Origin: Deltaproteobacteria bacterium
Lineage (GTDB): Bacteria; Myxococcota_A; UBA796; UBA9615
Assembly (NCBI GenBank): GCA_029261955.1
Contig: JAJDAI010000146.1
Span: forward strand, 1 to 9,493
DNA: 9,493 bases
Reading direction: 5' to 3'
Shown here one piece after another: positions 6,187 through 9,493 of the stretch. The position numbers and the translations under genes were made by a program. The first letter of the stretch is position 1. Every line of letters begins with the position of its first letter. Under the pieces are notes generated by a model. That model ran no database searches. It was given only the letters and a program-made list of their open reading frames with translations, and was not told the origin of the DNA.

Positions 6187-7421
6187 CAGCCGCCCGCAAT
6201 CGTGAAGAGCTCTTGCAGCCAGGTGCTGCCGAGCGTGACCGTGATGGTGCCCACCGCGATGGCGCAGACGCAGACGACCTTGACCCAGTCCGAGGCCTTC
6301 AGGGACGAGACCAACCGCGGGTCACCGCTCAGGTAGGCGGACACCGCGAAGAGCTCCTCACCGATGAGCGTGTAGTCGCAGGCGGCGATGAAGAAGGGCA
6401 GCTGCGTCGCCTCCGCCGTGCCGGCGATCTGGATGGATTTGTTGACGAAGCCCGTCTCCGCGAGGATCAGCGACTCGGCGAAGAAGCGGCCCAGGTAGAT
6501 GTTCGTGGCCGGCTTCTCGCGGGAGATGATCCCGTTGGTGCCGGCGCAAAACGCGAACTGCTCGGAGCTGATGAAGCGGGTGTTCACCGGCCGGTACGCG
6601 TCGGGGTGGCCGGCTTGGTAGAAGCCCGCCTTGACCACCTCGTCGGCGACCTCGCGCACGATGGGGATGCAGCAGCTGACGATGATGTCGCTCTGGTACT
6701 CCGCCACCGTCTTGGCGACCTGGCCGAGGATGAGCATGGACGCGATGGTCTGGATGTCCTGCAGCTCGTCGATGCCGGGCACGTAGAGCACCGGTCGGCC
6801 CATCTCGGTCGCGCGCCCGATGCCCTCTTCGATGGCGTCGATGCCGGGGATGCGGCGGATCTCGATGGGCTTGCCGAGCCGCGCCTGGCGCGTGAACCAG
6901 AGCATCAGGCCGCCGACGCCCAGGATCAGCGCCATGAGCGCCAGCGCGCCCATCTGGGTGCGCACGAGCGAGGCCTCGGGGGTGCCCTGGACCGTCGCTG
7001 AGGTGAGCCCCAGGGTCTGCAGCTGCGCGATGCGCTCGGCGTCCGTGATGTCGTCGGCCCGCGTCGGCGGGAGCTCGGCCAGCGTGATGATGCGGTAGTC
7101 GTAGGTCCCGGCCGGGGGCTCCTCCCAGGCGTCGGTCGTGACCTTGTCGCCGAAGGAGTCCGAGCCGGAGGGCAGCGTCTCGCTGACGAGGACCCAGTCC
7201 CCATCGGGCCGCTTGCGCACGACGGCGTAGGCGAAGGCGCCTTCCACCGAGGTCCAGGCCAGGTCCAGGTTCAGCCCGTCGTTGTCTTCGGGCGCCGTGA
7301 TGCTCAGGTCGGAGACCGCGGCCACCTGGGGGGCAGGAGCGCTGCCCGGCGGGATCAGAACGACCGTCTCCGCCGAGGCGATCGACGGCAGGAGCATGCA
7401 GAGCAGGAGCAGCCACCTCAT
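6186..7421 (-). CDS. DUF6754-type membrane protein with exported Fn3-like domain
   Basis: The protein has 411 residues. A signal peptide (1-17, LLLLCMLLPSIASA, cleavage after ASA) is followed by a fibronectin-III-like beta domain (about 35-118, with AWTSVEGAFAYAVVRKRPDG and PAGTYDYRI). A short helix leads to a membrane segment at 157-176 (ALALMALILGVGGLMLWF). The arginine/lysine-rich stretch after it (RQARLGKPIEIRR) places the next part in the cytoplasm. Residues 185-375 match what I know of DUF6754: PGIDAIEEGIGRATEMGRP, VLYVPGIDELQDIQTIASM, an SCC pair at 249-251, and GEELFAVSAYLSGDPRLV. A second membrane segment (380-400) closes the protein. The ATG at 7421 overlaps the previous stop (ATGA). 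A longer frame reaches 7631, but the signal peptide shows that 7421 is the real start. The function is unknown; it probably forms the membrane core of the operon's complex. Confidence 0.87.
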   Translation of the reverse strand: MRWLLLLCMLLPSIASAETVVLIPPGSAPAPQVAAVSDLSITAPEDNDGLNLDLAWTSVEGAFAYAVVRKRPDGDWVLVSETLPSGSDSFGDKVTTDAWEEPPAGTYDYRIITLAELPPTRADDITDAERIAQLQTLGLTSATVQGTPEASLVRTQMGALALMALILGVGGLMLWFTRQARLGKPIEIRRIPGIDAIEEGIGRATEMGRPVLYVPGIDELQDIQTIASMLILGQVAKTVAEYQSDIIVSCCIPIVREVADEVVKAGFYQAGHPDAYRPVNTRFISSEQFAFCAGTNGIISREKPATNIYLGRFFAESLILAETGFVNKSIQIAGTAEATQLPFFIAACDYTLIGEELFAVSAYLSGDPRLVSSLKASDWVKVVCVCAIAVGTITVTLGSTWLQELFTIAGG

Positions 7422-8545
7422 TCTTCGATGCTCTCCACGTTGGCGCGGGGCAGCATCGCGACGTCGCCCTCTCCGAAGGTCACTTCCAGGACCCGGACCT
7501 TCGTCTCGCTGGCCATGGTGACCAGCTCCACCGGCAGGCCGGAGACCGTGCCGATCTTGCCGAAGTAGGGCGCCCGGATGCCGCGCACGAGGTCGCCGAC
7601 CGCGATGCCCACGGGCTCGGGGGCCTCCCACTTCTCCTCGGGCACGTCCTCGTCGTCGTGCGTGACCACGACCTCGGGGCGGATGACGCCCGCGCGGATC
7701 TGGGTTGCGCCGTTCACGCTCGCGCGCCGGCCTTCCAGGGACTTGAGCAGCTTGAAGGTCGCCGGGGCCATGGGGATGTGGCCGAAGCCCTCGGTGACGA
7801 TGAGCGTGGTGCCCAGCTGCTCGCCGCCGGTGATGGCGACGCCGACCTCGTAGCCCAGCAGGACCTTGATCTCGTCGTAGTCGAAGCCGCCGACCACGAC
7901 CGCGGCCGCGCCGACCTCGACCGCCTTCTTCAGCGCCGCGATGGTCGCGTAGGCGCCGCCGATCACGATCTTGCCCTTGTGCTCGGCCTTCAGGTCCTCG
8001 GGCTCCAGGTGGTCGCCGGGGGCCTCGACGGCCGTCGCCAGCTCGCCCCGCGTCTCGCCGCCGAGCCCGAAGATCCCCTGGATCAGGGCCGCGGCCGCCT
8101 GCACGACGCAGCCCTCGCCGGGGATGACCTCGACCACCTTGCCGTTGATGTAGGCGTCCACCTCGACCGGGATGGGGCTGGCCTGGACGATCACGGTGCC
8201 GGTGATGGGCGAGATGGACTCGATGGTGCCACCCACGATCGCGTGCGCCTCGGACTTGAAGAGCCCGAAGAGGCCCGGCGTCTCGCCGATGAGCTCGCCC
8301 TCTTCCACCGAGTCGCCCACGCCCTTGAGCATGAACTCCTTGAGGCGCCCGGGGTCCACGCCCAGGTGGTTGGCGACGTTGACCGGGTAGATCTTCCCGG
8401 GCAGGTCGGTGCGCGCCACGACCTGGCCCGCTTCGACGATCGCTCCAACTTCGACCTCGACCGTGCCCTCCAGCGGCAGCCGCCGGTCCTTGAGCACGAT
8501 GTGGTGGGGCGTGACGGTCAGGCCCGGGGTGAAGATCGCAGCCAT
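7418..8545 (-). CDS. Conserved soluble protein with barrel-sandwich-like N-terminus and KOW-like C-terminus
   Basis: This 375-residue protein has no signal peptide or membrane helix and is probably cytosolic. Residues about 25-145 are rich in short strands with PITGTVIV-type turns (GTVEVEVGAIVEAGQVV, GGTIESISPITGTVIV), as in lipoyl or barrel-sandwich hybrid domains, but no lipoyl-type lysine is evident. The middle part (190-295) alternates strand and helix, with GGAYATIAALKKAVEVGAAAVVVGG followed by SLEGRRASVNGATQIRAGVIRPEVV. That second block resembles conserved proteins encoded beside GlmL-like ATPases in other phyla, as far as I recall. After an acidic linker (296-310), residues 316-372 look like a KOW/SH3-type barrel (GDLVRGIRAPYFGKIGTVSG). 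It starts within the ATPase stop codon behind a strong ribosome-binding site and ends in an ATGA overlap with gene 3. The function is unknown. An adaptor between the ATPase and the membrane proteins is an inference. Confidence 0.85.
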   Translation of the reverse strand: MAAIFTPGLTVTPHHIVLKDRRLPLEGTVEVEVGAIVEAGQVVARTDLPGKIYPVNVANHLGVDPGRLKEFMLKGVGDSVEEGELIGETPGLFGLFKSEAHAIVGGTIESISPITGTVIVQASPIPVEVDAYINGKVVEVIPGEGCVVQAAAALIQGIFGLGGETRGELATAVEAPGDHLEPEDLKAEHKGKIVIGGAYATIAALKKAVEVGAAAVVVGGFDYDEIKVLLGYEVGVAITGGEQLGTTLIVTEGFGHIPMAPATFKLLKSLEGRRASVNGATQIRAGVIRPEVVVTHDDEDVPEEKWEAPEPVGIAVGDLVRGIRAPYFGKIGTVSGLPVELVTMASETKVRVLEVTFGEGDVAMLPRANVESIEE

Positions 8546-9493
8546 CAGAACTCCCCCTCGGGGTACTCGGCCAGGGACTGCGTCCAGCGCTGCACGGTCG
8601 CGACGCGGTCTTCGCCTTCGGGGACCTGCACGGGGCGGCCGCGGGTGTCGAAGACGATGCCGGCCACGCCGCCGCGCAGCACGATCTGGCGGCTCTTGCC
8701 GGCGCCTCCGCCGACGTCGAGGCCGGACTGCAGCGGGGTGATCGTCGCGCTGACCTCGTCCTCGCGGCTCGCCTCGATGAGCTCCAGCTCGCCGAAGCCG
8801 AAGGTGCGGTCGTAGGCGGTCCCGTCGGGCAGCCGGGCCTGCACGCGCATCCAGGGCTTCGTGGTCGTGGCCTCGCCCGCAGGGGCGACCGCCGTGCCCA
8901 GGAAGATGATGCAGTCGCGCTCGAAGACCTCGGTCGCGGCCTGCTCGTTCACGGTCGAGAGCACGCCGAGGTGCGGCATCATGAAGATCGAGTCGACCGC
9001 GAGCTCCGTCACGCCCTCGGGCTGGAAGCTGTCGATCATCATCCGCATGGACTGGACGCGGCGGGGGGCGTGCGACAGGACGCCGCCGGACCCGACGATG
9101 AGGTCCAGGTCCATCATCTGCACCAGGGAGTCGCTGCCCGTCTGGCGGAAGGCGTCGGCGATGGTGCGTTCCTTCTGCACCCCGCGCAGCGAGACCGCGA
9201 ACTCCTTGTGCTGGATGAAGGCCAGGCGCAGCGCCTCGCGGGCGATGGCCTGCTCGATCTTCAGCTCCTCGAGCGTCTGCGGGATGGTCGTCGGCCGGAT
9301 CATCTTGTTGCCGATGCGGTTCCGCAGGCCCTTCTCGTCGATGTCGAAGGGCACCCAGCGCAGGATCGCGGGCAGGCCGGCTTCGGCGAGCACGTTGCTG
9401 ACCGAGTAGGACATGCCGAGGTTCGCGCTGACGGTCCGGTTGAAGGTCCCGTCGAAGACGCTGAACACGTCCGTCGTCGCCCCGCCGATGTCC
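8545..9493 (-). CDS. GlmL/MutL-type ASKHA ATPase, C-terminal part (5' end outside window)
   Basis: The frame is open to the right edge of the window and gives 315 residues beginning DIGGATTDVFSVFDG. This is the second phosphate-binding loop of the actin/Hsp70/acetate-kinase (ASKHA) fold, as found in the 'glutamate mutase L' family (MutL/GlmL, unrelated to mismatch-repair MutL). A second signature, GSGGVLSHAP, sits about 135 residues further on and fits the adenosine loop of the same fold. The last 110 or so residues form an extra domain ending with GGVAGIVFDTRGRPV, as in the longer, roughly 600-residue members of the family. A GTG inside the frame at 9468 is not the start, because the conserved loop lies upstream of it. 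Classical GlmL is associated with the B12-dependent glutamate mutase, but no mutase subunit is visible and the neighbours are membrane proteins. The protein is probably cytosolic and may energise or assemble the membrane complex encoded downstream (inference). The stop overlaps the next start as TGATG. Confidence 0.85.
   Translation of the reverse strand, partial: DIGGATTDVFSVFDGTFNRTVSANLGMSYSVSNVLAEAGLPAILRWVPFDIDEKGLRNRIGNKMIRPTTIPQTLEELKIEQAIAREALRLAFIQHKEFAVSLRGVQKERTIADAFRQTGSDSLVQMMDLDLIVGSGGVLSHAPRRVQSMRMMIDSFQPEGVTELAVDSIFMMPHLGVLSTVNEQAATEVFERDCIIFLGTAVAPAGEATTTKPWMRVQARLPDGTAYDRTFGFGELELIEASREDEVSATITPLQSGLDVGGGAGKSRQIVLRGGVAGIVFDTRGRPVQVPEGEDRVATVQRWTQSLAEYPEGEF
8551..8559 (-). 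promoter_or_regulatory. Shine-Dalgarno site of gene 2
   Basis: Read on the minus strand the bases are GAGGGGGAG, ending 5 nt before the ATG at 8545. It is the clearest ribosome-binding site in the window. It lies inside the last codons of the ATPase gene and supports the ATG start that overlaps that gene's stop. Confidence 0.6.

Noticed and set aside
5194..6336. Plus-strand open frame of 380 codons, and similar ones at 474-1391, 1581-2867 and 7658-8815
   Set aside because: All are antisense to well-supported minus-strand genes with signal peptides, haem motifs or membrane helices, and they show the same biased composition.
7422..7631. N-terminal extension of the DUF6754 protein (70 residues)
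   Set aside because: It overlaps the end of gene 2 in another frame and would bury the signal peptide that begins at 7421.

Overview
The window is a high-GC, almost completely coding stretch of bacterial DNA. All nine supported genes lie on the minus strand, so they read from base 9493 down to base 1. Most neighbours are joined by ATGA or TGATG stop/start overlaps, and all eight visible stop codons are TGA. The compact GC-rich genes, the chain of lipoproteins and the kelch-like 'VWG..DDVWVVGG' propeller lipoprotein resemble Myxococcota or related former Deltaproteobacteria. This placement is inferred from style and rests on no marker gene.

Region A (about 9493 to 3722) is a tight six-gene operon. 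It encodes (1) the C-terminal part of an ASKHA-fold ATPase of the GlmL/MutL 'glutamate mutase L' family, (2) a soluble protein with barrel-sandwich-like N-terminal segments and a KOW-like C-terminus, (3) a signal-peptide protein with a fibronectin-III-like outer domain, a membrane helix and a cytoplasmic DUF6754 domain, (4) a six-helix membrane protein, (5) a bitopic protein with a large extracytoplasmic alpha/beta domain, and (6) a membrane protein with eight or nine helices. No coenzyme-B12 mutase subunit is visible, so the 'glutamate mutase L' label probably misleads here. The set looks like an undescribed inner-membrane complex served by a cytosolic actin/Hsp70-like ATPase. By eye, genes 3+4 and 5+6 look like two diverged copies of one 'alpha/beta domain plus polytopic membrane subunit' module. 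This operon is the best candidate for a previously undescribed system in the window.

Region B (3670 to 1) begins after a 51-nt gap with no clear terminator. It encodes an envelope redox cluster: (7) a seven-repeat beta-propeller lipoprotein, (8) a tetrahaem lipoprotein made of two tandem di-haem oxidoreductase (DUF1111/DHOR) units, and (9) the N-terminal part of a multihaem cytochrome c lipoprotein that runs off the left edge. Genes 7, 8 and 9 overlap by 4 or 5 nt, so they are probably translated from one message and act together outside the inner membrane. Whether region B is co-transcribed with region A cannot be decided from the sequence alone.

No tRNA, rRNA, CRISPR array, insertion sequence or phage feature was seen. 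The long plus-strand reading frames are GC-rich shadows of the minus-strand genes.
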